Below are positions 48,295 to 57,432 of a DNA stretch of 64,000 nt, piece after piece (within the stretch, counting starts at the first letter, position 1; every line of letters begins with the position of its first letter). The notes beneath the pieces were generated by a model that was not told the origin of the DNA, searched no databases, and saw only the letters and a program-made list of their open reading frames with translations. Where the stretch lies: the NCBI GenBank assembly GCA_002722175.1, contig PBKU01000019.1, positions 1 to 64,000 of the forward strand, written 5' to 3'. Position numbers and translations under genes: made by a program. Source of the stretch: Magnetovibrio sp. Its GTDB lineage: Bacteria > Pseudomonadota > Alphaproteobacteria > Rhodospirillales > Casp-alpha2.

Positions 48295-50363
48295 TTTACC
48301 AACCTCTGCTCAATTACAATGTCGCCCGAAGGGTAAACAAAACCTTCCCAACCTTCGTCTATAACTGTCGTACTGTCTAGCTGTTCTATAATTGCAGGCC
48401 CGGAAATACGGGTCCCAGGGGGCAAATGCTTGCGTTCAAATATCTCCGCCATCTTTGACGTATTGGATTTTAGAAATAATATCGAACGCTTCCCCTTCGA
48501 ACTAATATTATTTAAATCGCCAGACGCTTTATCAGAAAACTCTTTTTTCTGGTTTGACCTATGGATACTTCGTAAATTTATTAACCTGACCGGAGCGTCA
48601 ATCGAGTGCCCATAAATCGTATCATGCGTATAGTGGAATTCTTCAACTAATTTCTTGAGGTTTTTTTTGTCCCCTTCTTCAAATGGAATCGCCAAGTGAT
48701 ATGACTGCCCAACATAACAAACATCCGCTAGATGCTGAACTTCCACCTCTGACCCTTCAATTCCCTCTGCCTCCATCAAGCTGCAACATTGACGATCGAG
48801 CTTTTTCAACACATCAAGCAAGTCACCCAATGCGACATCAGAAATATTTTTTTGGAAGGAGGATACGGCTTCGTGCTCAACAGGGGCCGCCAACAACCCT
48901 GAGGCAGAAAGCACGCCCGGACTTCGGGGTATAATAATTTTTGTAATTCCCAACTCACCGGCTAATGCAACTGCGTGAATGGGGCCGGCACCCCCAAGCG
49001 CAACCAAAGCAAACTGACGGGGGTCAACTCCCCTCTGGATAGACACCAAACGAATCCCCTCCGCCATTTGCGCATTAATTACCTGATGTATTCCTTTTGC
49101 CGCTTCCTCAAGGGAAAGGTCAAGAGGGTCTGCTATGTTTTCTTCTATGGCCCGCCGAGCCAACTCGTGCCGAAGTTCGATAGAACCCCCGGCAAAATAT
49201 TCGGGGTTAATAAACCCAAGCACTAAGGAAGCATCTGTTACGGTCGCATCTTTTCCTCCACGACCATAACATGCTGGCCCGGGAGAAGCCCCTGCAGAAT
49301 TAGGACCAACTCTCAAGCCACCTGCAGTGTCCAACCACACCAGACTTCCTCCGCCGGCGCCAATAGCATTCACATCAACCATATTAACTCGAACAGGAAA
49401 TCCTTGTATTTCGCCTTCAGCACGCAGATTTGGCCGCCCATTCTTTATCAAAGCTATATCACAGCTTGTCCCCCCAATATCCACACTGATCAAGTTGTTG
49501 ATATCCAATGACTTTCCAACCCTTGCGGCGCCCACAACCCCAGCAGCAGGGCCAGACAAAAAGAGGCGAACGGGGCTCCGCCCGGCAACTGAGATTGCCG
49601 ACATGCTGCCTCTAGATTGCATAATCTTTGGTTCGGTTAACAAACCTGCTTTTTTCAACTCTTCATCGAGGCACGCTAAATAGTCCGAAACCACAGGCTT
49701 CACATAGGCATCAAAAGCTGTGACGACGGTTCGTTCATATTCGCGAAATGTGGGATCAACTTCACTGGAAATTGAAATCTTAATTTCTGGAAACTTCGAA
49801 GCTAAAATATCCCGGGCACGTAATTCGTGCACGGGATTCAGGAATGAAAAAAGAAAGCAAATCGCAATTGTTGAGACACCCTCGTCAATTAATTCTTGTC
49901 CGGCTGTAATGACGGAATTTTCGTCCAAAGGGGTCAAGATTGAGCCATCACTTGCGACCCGTTCAACAACTCCCTTTCGACGGTGACCGGGCGCCAAGAA
50001 CACCGGGGACTGAGGTTTAAGGGTTGATTCATAAAGTTCCCGACGCATCTGACGCCCAATTTCAAGCACATCTGAAAATCCGTCTGTCGCTAGAATTCCT
50101 AGACTTCCTCCTTTCCTTTCTATTAATGCATTAGTAGCAACCGTCGTTCCATGACAAAATTTGCTTATTTCGCTCGAAGTAACCCCAGACACAGATCGAA
50201 GCTGGTCCAGAGCCTCTAGTATCGCTTTACTCGGATCCGATGGTGTGCTTGGAAGTTTTAAGGTGCTGAAAGGAATACCATCACGGTAGCAAACAATGTC
50301 TGTGAAGGTTCCCCCGGCATCAACTCCCACTTCAATTTCCGAATCAGATTTTGGCTTCATCAT
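48291..50363 (-). CDS. hyuA: HyuA, hydantoinase/oxoprolinase A subunit
   Basis: 690 residues, HyuA family with an actin-like ATPase fold: VGVDAGGTFTDIVCYRDG near residue 14, [47 protein letters not shown], and a C-terminal domain with RISGPAIIEQLDSTTVIDEGW. The subunit phosphorylates the cyclic amide. First gene of the probable minus-strand operon hyuA-hyuB-importer-amidohydrolases, divergent from the MFS gene across 147 bases. Substrate is inferred, not shown. Confidence 0.9.
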   Translation of the reverse strand: MMKPKSDSEIEVGVDAGGTFTDIVCYRDGIPFSTLKLPSTPSDPSKAILEALDQLRSVSGVTSSEISKFCHGTTVATNALIERKGGSLGILATDGFSDVLEIGRQMRRELYESTLKPQSPVFLAPGHRRKGVVERVASDGSILTPLDENSVITAGQELIDEGVSTIAICFLFSFLNPVHELRARDILASKFPEIKISISSEVDPTFREYERTVVTAFDAYVKPVVSDYLACLDEELKKAGLLTEPKIMQSRGSMSAISVAGRSPVRLFLSGPAAGVVGAARVGKSLDINNLISVDIGGTSCDIALIKNGRPNLRAEGEIQGFPVRVNMVDVNAIGAGGGSLVWLDTAGGLRVGPNSAGASPGPACYGRGGKDATVTDASLVLGFINPEYFAGGSIELRHELARRAIEENIADPLDLSLEEAAKGIHQVINAQMAEGIRLVSIQRGVDPRQFALVALGGAGPIHAVALAGELGITKIIIPRSPGVLSASGLLAAPVEHEAVSSFQKNISDVALGDLLDVLKKLDRQCCSLMEAEGIEGSEVEVQHLADVCYVGQSYHLAIPFEEGDKKNLKKLVEEFHYTHDTIYGHSIDAPVRLINLRSIHRSNQKKEFSDKASGDLNNISSKGKRSILFLKSNTSKMAEIFERKHLPPGTRISGPAIIEQLDSTTVIDEGWEGFVYPSGDIVIEQRLVK

Positions 50364-50510
50364 CTCAAATAAGCGCCCAATTTATAATTGACCGAATGCT
50401 GACAAGAATTCCTAGCGCCTCGGTCATCACCTCTATGGCTAATGGTAGTTAGTACTGGTAAAACATAATTGATTTCCGATTAAAATCCAACGCACCGCGG
50501 AGCACGCACC

Positions 50511-51782
50511 TTGAACCCGCATATTTCTAAACAAAACAATAGTAGCAATGTCAAATTAATTCTAACAATTTTCGTACCCTTGGCTTGCGGATATTTCTTG
50601 TCCTTCTTTTATCGCTCCATAAACGCGATGATTGCACCCAGTCTAGTGAATGCGTTTGGCCTTTCTCCTAGCGAGCTTGGTTTAATGACAGCTGTTTATT
50701 TCCTTGGGTTCGGACTGTTTCAGCTGCCATTGGGAATTTTACTCGACCGCTTTGGCCCGGCAAAAGTCCAGAGCAGCCTGCTTGCAGTCGCTGCCATTGG
50801 AGCCGCCTTGTTTTCAGTCAGTGAACGTTTTGATCTGTTAATTGCAGGACGAGGCTTAATTGGAATAGGTGTTGCAGGAGCTCTGATGTCATCTTTCACA
50901 GCATTTGCTCTCTGGTTCCCTAGAAATATATTACCATTGGCAAATGGCTGTTTCATGGGCATCGGGGGTGTTGGTGCACTTGCAGCGACCAAGCCAGTTG
51001 AATGGATGCTAACTATAACAGACTGGCGCGGTCTATTCCTTTTATTGTCAATTACAACTGCAACCGTTGCCTTATTTATCCGAGCAAGCCTCCCAGATAC
51101 CAGAAGTACATCAACACCCATTAATCTAAGAGCTCAGATTTTGGATCTAAAAGAAATTTATTCCAACAAGTTTTTTTGGCGCATTGCCCCGCTTACCGTT
51201 TCGACAGTAGCGACAGGGTTCGCCATTCAAGGGTTGTGGGCGGCAGCTTGGCTGCGCGATGTCGCAAATTTAAAACCAGAGGGTGTTGCAAACCACCTGC
51301 TGTTCATGGCCTTTGGCATAATATTCGGCCCAATAGCGACTGGGATCATTGCCGAGGCTGCCCGCCGAAGGAATATCTCGTTGTTAGGACTATATGGAAC
51401 CATAGCTACTGTATTTATAGTATTGCAGGTCCTAATAATTTTCGCATGGACCCAAATTAGCTTTTTCCTATGGACAGGCTTTGGTTTTTTCATCAATGCA
51501 ATGTCACTATCGTATGCAATACTTACCCAAGCCTTCCCAAAAAATCTTGCCGGACGTCTTAATACAAACTTGAATATGATGATGATTAGTGCAGCCTTCG
51601 TGGCCCAATATTTAGTAGGCTGGATTATTGAATTTTGGCCATTTTCCCTAGCCGAGGGGTATCATCCCCAAGCTTATAGGTTCGGTTTCGGTCTTCTCCT
51701 AAGCATTCAATTTTTCTCATTGGTGTGGTTCGCGCTGCAGCCGATCATATTCTTTAAAAAAAATCTAGAAAAAGAACATTGA
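50511..51782 (+). CDS. Major facilitator superfamily transporter
   Basis: 423 residues with about twelve hydrophobic helices. The MFS loop-2/3 motif GLFQLPLGILLDRFGPAKVQ and the GRGLIGIGVAGALMSSF region are present. NarK/NasA-like or anion/cation porter subgroup cannot be told apart by eye. The start is TTG. It begins a plus-strand group transporter - M20 peptidase - amidase - desaturase - isomerase, divergent from hyuA, so it may import a substrate of those enzymes. Confidence 0.87.
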   Translation: MNPHISKQNNSSNVKLILTIFVPLACGYFLSFFYRSINAMIAPSLVNAFGLSPSELGLMTAVYFLGFGLFQLPLGILLDRFGPAKVQSSLLAVAAIGAALFSVSERFDLLIAGRGLIGIGVAGALMSSFTAFALWFPRNILPLANGCFMGIGGVGALAATKPVEWMLTITDWRGLFLLLSITTATVALFIRASLPDTRSTSTPINLRAQILDLKEIYSNKFFWRIAPLTVSTVATGFAIQGLWAAAWLRDVANLKPEGVANHLLFMAFGIIFGPIATGIIAEAARRRNISLLGLYGTIATVFIVLQVLIIFAWTQISFFLWTGFGFFINAMSLSYAILTQAFPKNLAGRLNTNLNMMMISAAFVAQYLVGWIIEFWPFSLAEGYHPQAYRFGFGLLLSIQFFSLVWFALQPIIFFKKNLEKEH

Positions 51783-51831
51783 ATTTTACGGCAATGCACC
51801 CCTATAGTACTCAAGGAATAGGGGGGGTTGC

Positions 51832-52962
51832 ATGAATTCTAGTATAGATGCCGTTGAGCTAACAAAGAGTCTAATAGGCTTTAAAACTATTAACCCGCCT
51901 GGAAATGAGCGGGCCTGTGCTGAATTTCTTGGCAATTTGCTTGAAGATGCGGGATTCGCTATCTCCTATCACGAATTTGCCGAATGTCGAACCAACTTGG
52001 TCGCGCGGATTGGTTCTCAGACAAGTAAAAATCCGATATGTTTCTCGGGACATATAGATACAGTTCCCTTAGGCAGCACCCCATGGACTGTTGACCCGTT
52101 CTCGGGAGAAACGCATGAAGGAAAATTGTTCGGCCGCGGTAGCAGCGATATGAAAAGTGGGGTCGCTGCTTTTGTGGCAGCAACTATTGAAATATCTCAA
52201 GATCTCGAAAAAGGAAACGGCGTTATATTGGTTATTACAGCTGGCGAAGAAACCGGCTGTGAAGGTTCTTACCATCTTGCTTCACTAGAAGGTGCTCTTG
52301 GAGAGGCAGGCTCGATGGTCATTGCTGAACCGTCCTATAATCAACCCTGGATTGGTCATAAAGGGGCGCTTTGGTTAACAGCGAGAACCACAGGTGTCAC
52401 CGCTCATGGATCAATGCCTGAGCACGGGGAAAATGCTGTATACAAAGCGGCACACGCTATTAGCAAACTCGAAGATTTTGATTTCAATATTGCAAGGGAT
52501 GAAATCTTGGGCAAACCAACCTTAAATGTCGGTACCGTACAAGGGGGGCTAAATATCAACTCTGTCCCTGATCTAACAGAAGTTGGCATTGACATCAGAA
52601 CAACACCAAACCAAGACCATGACACTATTCGGTCAAACCTTAGCAGTTATCTTGGTGAGGATGTAAATCTGGAATCAATTGTCGATGTCGGAGGAGTTTT
52701 GACAGATCCCAATAATGAGTGGATGCAAGAAGTTTTTGATATTATGGCAAACATCCTTGGAAAACCTCCAGAGACACGTGCGGCCAGCTACTTCACTGAC
52801 GCTTCCGCCTTAACGCCCGCTTATGGCGGCATACCAACTGTTATTCTCGGCCCGGGAGAAGCCGCAATGGCCCACCAAACAGATGAATACTGTATGGTTG
52901 ATCGGATTCCAGAAGCTGTTGAAGCATATATTGAAATTGCCAAGCGGTGGAATGTCCGATGA
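51832..52962 (+). CDS. M20-family metallohydrolase (ArgE/DapE-like)
   Basis: 376 residues. Metal ligands are in the usual motifs: His and Asp in CFSGHIDTVPLG and GRGSSDMKSGVAAFV, and the Glu pair in ITAGEETGCEG; the dimerisation domain follows (ITTTGVTAHGSMPEHGENA-like segment), and the final metal His lies near MAHQTDEY. Members deacylate N-acyl amino acids or cleave small peptides and carbamoyl amino acids. Its stop overlaps the next amidase start (ATGA), so the two are coupled. Substrate not determined. Confidence 0.87.
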   Translation: MNSSIDAVELTKSLIGFKTINPPGNERACAEFLGNLLEDAGFAISYHEFAECRTNLVARIGSQTSKNPICFSGHIDTVPLGSTPWTVDPFSGETHEGKLFGRGSSDMKSGVAAFVAATIEISQDLEKGNGVILVITAGEETGCEGSYHLASLEGALGEAGSMVIAEPSYNQPWIGHKGALWLTARTTGVTAHGSMPEHGENAVYKAAHAISKLEDFDFNIARDEILGKPTLNVGTVQGGLNINSVPDLTEVGIDIRTTPNQDHDTIRSNLSSYLGEDVNLESIVDVGGVLTDPNNEWMQEVFDIMANILGKPPETRAASYFTDASALTPAYGGIPTVILGPGEAAMAHQTDEYCMVDRIPEAVEAYIEIAKRWNVR

Positions 52963-54254
52963 ACATAGCTCAAGAACCAAACGAACTAACAGCTACTGAT
53001 GCACTTCATTGTATTAAATCTGGTAAATTTTCCTCCAAGGACTTGATTGAATCCTGCCTAAGTCGTATCGAAGAACGTGAGCCTCTAGTAGGAGCATGGC
53101 AATTTCTCTCGCGGTCACACGCGCTTGAAGCAGCAGATGCTTCAGACAAATCAGCTAATAGAGGAAAGATCCAGGGGATCCCTATTGGGATTAAGGATAT
53201 CTTTGATACAGCAGATATGCCAACGGAATATGGCTCTCCTATTTACAAGGGTAATATCCCCAAATCAGACGCTTCAAGCGTAGCGCAAATAAAAGGAGAA
53301 GGTGGCATAATCCTCGGTAAGACTGTAACAACAGAATTTGCGTACTTTAACCCTGGGAAAACTATAAATCCTCATAATGCGCAACACACCCCGGGAGGCT
53401 CGTCAAGTGGTTCAGCGGCGGCAGTCGCAGATTTTATGGTCCCCCTCGCCTTAGGCTCCCAAACCGTAGGTTCCACAATTCGCCCAGCTTCATACTGCGG
53501 AATTGTTGGATACAAACCAAGTTTTGGTTTAATAGATCGAACTGGAGTTCGCACATTAGCTGAAACATTTGATACAATTGGAATCTTTTCAAGAACGGTT
53601 GCGGATGCTGCTTACTTGGCTTCAATAATAGGCCGTCGACCTTCCCTTCAGCTTAAAGGGCCTGCTTCAGCGCCGGTAAATATTGGAATTTGCCAAACTC
53701 CCGAATGGAGTGCAGCAGATGAAAACTCGCGGGCTGCTTTTTCCAGGGCAGCGGATTTAGCAGATAATGCAGGCGTAAATATAAAGGAAATAACTCTATC
53801 AGGAGTTTTTGATGCGCTAGCAAGTGCGCAAGCGCTAATAACTGACTTTGAAGCAGCTAGTTCAGCTGCCTACGAGTTGACATATCACCGGAATAAAGTG
53901 AGTAGTCGGTATATCGAGAAGGCAGAGATTGGCCTGTCATGCACAGAACAGCAGTACGATGATGCACTCCTTGTTGTTTTGGCCGCACAAGCTGAATACA
54001 GCGAAACGATAAAGGAAGTCAATGTATTGATCTGTCCAAGTGCAACAGGGGAGGCTCCAAAAGGGTTAGAATTTACCGGTGATCCCATTCTAAATCGTTT
54101 AGGTACAGCATTAAAAGTACCCTGTATAAACGTACCTGGCTTGACAGGAAAAACTGGGCTGCCTGTTGGAGTACAGGCTATTGGTGGTTTTAAGCAGGAC
54201 GCAGAAACGCTTGTAGCAGCATCCTGGCTACAAGAAATTTTGAAAGTTGCATGA
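52959..54254 (+). CDS. Amidase-signature family hydrolase (paralogue of the 14-kb amidase)
   Basis: 431 residues from the ATG at 52959, whose TGA overlaps the M20 stop. Catalytic Lys in IGIKDIFDT, the TPGGSSSGSAAAVAD loop and GSQTVGSTIRPASYCG with the catalytic serines. It shares the same core phrasing as the enzyme at 14.0-15.4 kb, so both come from one ancestral gene or horizontal source. Together with the M20 enzyme it could release amine and acid halves of an amide compound. Function beyond amide hydrolysis is unknown. Confidence 0.86.
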   Translation: MNIAQEPNELTATDALHCIKSGKFSSKDLIESCLSRIEEREPLVGAWQFLSRSHALEAADASDKSANRGKIQGIPIGIKDIFDTADMPTEYGSPIYKGNIPKSDASSVAQIKGEGGIILGKTVTTEFAYFNPGKTINPHNAQHTPGGSSSGSAAAVADFMVPLALGSQTVGSTIRPASYCGIVGYKPSFGLIDRTGVRTLAETFDTIGIFSRTVADAAYLASIIGRRPSLQLKGPASAPVNIGICQTPEWSAADENSRAAFSRAADLADNAGVNIKEITLSGVFDALASAQALITDFEAASSAAYELTYHRNKVSSRYIEKAEIGLSCTEQQYDDALLVVLAAQAEYSETIKEVNVLICPSATGEAPKGLEFTGDPILNRLGTALKVPCINVPGLTGKTGLPVGVQAIGGFKQDAETLVAASWLQEILKVA

Positions 54255-54321
54255 TCCACAATCAGAAAAATAATAGGCTTAATGAAACGCTGCTAGCCAG
54301 AGTTGCAAGAGGTTTTTAAAC

Positions 54322-55284
54322 ATGGACGATTTTATTGGTAGGAAAAATTTAATTCCTAAAGAACGATTGAAAGAACTGTGCAAGCGGTCTGATTTAAAAG
54401 GATGGGCACAAACTTTAAGCCATTTTGGCGCCATAGCGTTAACCGGAACCGGTCTTTACGCAACTCTAGATTCCTATTGGGTAGTACCTTTCTTCATAGC
54501 CCATGGCATTTTGTTAAATTACCTTTTTGCGGCCCAACATGAGTATAACCACTATACTGCCTTTAAAACGCGTTGGCTAAATGATGTGTTTAACCGCATT
54601 ACCGGTTTTATTCAGCTCTATCCGCGCGACTTCGAACGCTGGTACCATTTTGAGCATCACCGAAACACTCAAGACTGGAAAAATGATCCGGAATTAATTA
54701 GCCGCGGAAAACCATACACATTGTGGACATATCTACCATATTTAATTGGGGTGACTTATTGGACTGGCCGGATTCAACGATTATTTGTTGTAGCCCTAGG
54801 AAAAACAGCACCCTATTTTACAGAAACGCAGGCGCGAACGATTGTTCTGGAATCACAACTTCATATAGCTGCGTATAGCTGCATAGCGCTAATCTCAATT
54901 TATTTTGACAGCTATCTCGTGCTAACATACTGGATTGCCCCGTTATTTACGACTAAGATTTTCCAAAATGTCCAAAATATAACAGAGCATACTGGGCTTT
55001 CCCATAATCCGGATACGGTTCATAACACGCGTACGATTGATACATGGTGGATATTCAAGTGGATGGCCTGGAACATGCAGTACCATACCGCGCACCACAC
55101 GTTCCCTGCGGTTCCTTTTTATAACCTTCCTTTATTGCATGCTGAGCTCGTAAAGCATATAGGATTTACCCCCCCGACTACCAGCTACATAAGATTTCAA
55201 TGTAGGTTTATTCGCCAACTGATCAAAGCGCCAGAAACTTGGGATGGCGTTCCTGAAGTTCACCCGTTAACAGACTCTGGTTAA
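54322..55284 (+). CDS. Fatty-acid desaturase-fold membrane di-iron oxygenase
   Basis: 320 residues with several hydrophobic helices and three histidine boxes: HEYNH (about 74-78), HFEHH (about 110-114) and HTAHH (about 255-259), the set typical of fatty acid desaturases and hydroxylases. It would act on a membrane or lipid-like substrate with a di-iron centre. It is placed within a catabolic gene group, unlike usual lipid genes, so a hydroxylase or N-demethylase-like role cannot be excluded. Family assignment is firm, substrate unknown. Confidence 0.8.
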   Translation: MDDFIGRKNLIPKERLKELCKRSDLKGWAQTLSHFGAIALTGTGLYATLDSYWVVPFFIAHGILLNYLFAAQHEYNHYTAFKTRWLNDVFNRITGFIQLYPRDFERWYHFEHHRNTQDWKNDPELISRGKPYTLWTYLPYLIGVTYWTGRIQRLFVVALGKTAPYFTETQARTIVLESQLHIAAYSCIALISIYFDSYLVLTYWIAPLFTTKIFQNVQNITEHTGLSHNPDTVHNTRTIDTWWIFKWMAWNMQYHTAHHTFPAVPFYNLPLLHAELVKHIGFTPPTTSYIRFQCRFIRQLIKAPETWDGVPEVHPLTDSG

Positions 55285-55295
55285 AAATCTGACGC

Positions 55296-56129
55296 ATGCA
55301 AGAACTTCACATATACCAATCACGCTGGGCAATGGAGCTTCGAAGACCCGATGGTGTCGAAAGAACAGATGAAGAGGCCTTTTCGATGGTATCAGAGGCC
55401 GGCTTTGATGGGATGTGTCTGGATCTCGGAGCATCAGACATGGAGACAGCAAGTTCAACATTACCACTTTTCAAGAAATATGGACTGGGTTGCATGATCA
55501 ATGCCTTTCCAAGATCGATTGATGAACTCCAACCCGTTCTCGTTATGGCCCGTGAATTTAATGCTGAATACGTAAACATCATAGGCCAGGTAATGCCCTT
55601 CACCGTAGATGAAGGAGCAAGGGTTGTTGAGCAATGGGTCCTAATGGCAGATAAAGCTGGAGTACCAATTTTGTTTGAAACTCATCGCAACTGCCTCACA
55701 AATGACTTGTTCTACACATTACAGTTAATGGAAATGGTTCCTGAAATGCCTATTTGTGCTGATCTTTCCCATTATGTTGTCGATCGTGAATTTTCATTCC
55801 CACTAAGTGAATACGACCAAAGCCTTGTTCACCGTATTCTTGAAAGGGCTGACAGCTTTCAAGGTCGAATTGCAACAAGAGAACAGATTCAAATTCAGCT
55901 TAATTTCCCACAACACCGCAAATGGGTGGATCAATTTTATGAATGGTGGGAAAGCGGATTTCGTTTGTGGAAAAATCGCCATCATTCTAATGACATATTG
56001 ATATTTCTTACTGAACTTGGCCCACCTGAGTATGCGATTACCGGGGCTGATGGATTTGAATTATCTGACCGCTGGGAAGAGTCACTACAAATCAAGGATT
56101 CAGTCAAGAAGCTTTGGGAAACTGCATGA
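55296..56129 (+). CDS. TIM-barrel isomerase/epimerase (xylose isomerase-like, AP-endonuclease 2 family)
   Basis: 277 residues resembling sugar phosphate isomerase/epimerase barrels: EAGFDGMCLDLG, YGLGCMINAFP, NAEYVNIIGQV, VPILFETHRN with metal-ligand candidates, and ICADLSHYVVDRE. These enzymes isomerise sugars or catalyse related metal-assisted steps. It lies 11 bases after the desaturase-like gene, so it is probably co-expressed. No specific substrate can be inferred. Some divergence in the C-terminal third makes family identity moderate. Confidence 0.7.
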   Translation: MQELHIYQSRWAMELRRPDGVERTDEEAFSMVSEAGFDGMCLDLGASDMETASSTLPLFKKYGLGCMINAFPRSIDELQPVLVMAREFNAEYVNIIGQVMPFTVDEGARVVEQWVLMADKAGVPILFETHRNCLTNDLFYTLQLMEMVPEMPICADLSHYVVDREFSFPLSEYDQSLVHRILERADSFQGRIATREQIQIQLNFPQHRKWVDQFYEWWESGFRLWKNRHHSNDILIFLTELGPPEYAITGADGFELSDRWEESLQIKDSVKKLWETA

Positions 56130-56154
56130 AGTGACCAATATTCTTGACCAAACC

Positions 56155-57303
56155 CTACTCTTTTGCCAGTCGTTTACTTGGGTCAAAAAATGGTTTTGGG
56201 GCAACAATCATAGGCAATCGATGGCCGGGACTAAATACTGTTGCACGAGTCCCAATTTCAGAATATTCATTCTCCACCAAAGCAAGCGCAATGTTGCGCC
56301 TAAGCCTCGGTGAAAAGACTGCTGAGGTTACGACACCGACCTGGCTGTCACTAACATGAATTGGCCAAGGTTCGTCATTTGGACGCTTCAATGGAGGTCC
56401 TTCGATTTCAGCGCCAACCAAGCATCTAGAGACACCATTATCACGCATGTGTTTCAATGCAGACTTGCCGACAAACTCATCGTCCATATCTAAATCCAAA
56501 AGACGTTCCAGGCCCATTTCAAAGGGATTGTTTTTAATATTCATATCGGCAATGTAGGAAAGCATCGCCCCCTCGACCCGGCGTATTGTCGACGTGTGGC
56601 CTGCTTTAAGCCCCAACGGCCCACCAGCAACCATTAATATTTCCCATAACTCGTCCCCTCGCGAACTATCCCTCAAGAAAATTTCATATCCGCGTTCACT
56701 AGTCCAACCTGTTCGCGAAATAAGTAACGGAATATCATTTAGGCGAGTTTCAACAAATTGATAATAAGGCAGGCTAAGAATTGAATCGCCGAATAGAGCT
56801 TCCAAGACCGCTGGTGATTTTGGACCTTGCAACTGCAATGGTGAAACATCGGGTTCCTTAATTTCAACCCTTAAGCCTGAGTTGACTTGCAATCCTTTTG
56901 CCCACAACAGGACGTCACTATCTGCTAGTGACAACCAAAAATGGTTTTCCCCAAGGCGAAGTAATACAGGGTCATTAATTATCCCGCCCTCAAGACTAGT
57001 TACCAAGACATATTTACATTGGCCAATTGCGCAACTGGCGAGGTTTCGGGGAGTCAACAATTGGGTAAAGACAGCCGCGTCTGGCCCTGTGATTTCCACC
57101 TGCCTTTCAGCAGATGTATCACAAAGAATGGCATCATTTACAAGATTCCAAAAATTCTGTTCCGGATCTCCGAAACTTCGCGGAATATACATGTGATTAT
57201 AAACAGAAAAACTTGTACATCCCCAACGCATTGTTGCATCAAAAAACGGAGATTTACGAATCTGCGCACCGAAACCCACCTGTCCCGTCAGATCAAATGT
57301 CAT
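56155..57303 (-). CDS. DmdA/GcvT-like tetrahydrofolate methyltransferase
   Basis: 382 residues of the aminomethyltransferase (GcvT) fold. Middle blocks such as CDTSAERQVEITGPDA, INDPVLLRLGENHFWLS and ADSDVLLWAKGL, then RRVEGAMLSY and NNPFEMGLERLLDLD, resemble dimethylsulfoniopropionate demethylase (DmdA), which moves a methyl group to tetrahydrofolate. No glycine-cleavage genes are adjacent, so a GcvT role is unlikely. DmdA-like proteins that do not use DMSP also exist, so substrate is open: DMSP, glycine betaine, or another methylated compound. Good AAGGAA site before the ATG. Confidence 0.75.
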   Translation of the reverse strand: MTFDLTGQVGFGAQIRKSPFFDATMRWGCTSFSVYNHMYIPRSFGDPEQNFWNLVNDAILCDTSAERQVEITGPDAAVFTQLLTPRNLASCAIGQCKYVLVTSLEGGIINDPVLLRLGENHFWLSLADSDVLLWAKGLQVNSGLRVEIKEPDVSPLQLQGPKSPAVLEALFGDSILSLPYYQFVETRLNDIPLLISRTGWTSERGYEIFLRDSSRGDELWEILMVAGGPLGLKAGHTSTIRRVEGAMLSYIADMNIKNNPFEMGLERLLDLDMDDEFVGKSALKHMRDNGVSRCLVGAEIEGPPLKRPNDEPWPIHVSDSQVGVVTSAVFSPRLRRNIALALVENEYSEIGTRATVFSPGHRLPMIVAPKPFFDPSKRLAKE

Positions 57304-57432
57304 ATCTAAGAAAATTCCTTAAAAAGTGAAAAATTACATTATCCTTTTTTTGTGATAAAGGCTCATACTCCTCTTCCACGCATCAGCAGAACTAAACACG
57401 TGCTTGGGGATACAACTGATTATGCCGATCGT

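Noticed and set aside
56155-57303. Glycine cleavage T protein (GcvT)
   Set aside because: No gcvH or gcvP nearby, and several blocks resemble DmdA more than GcvT.
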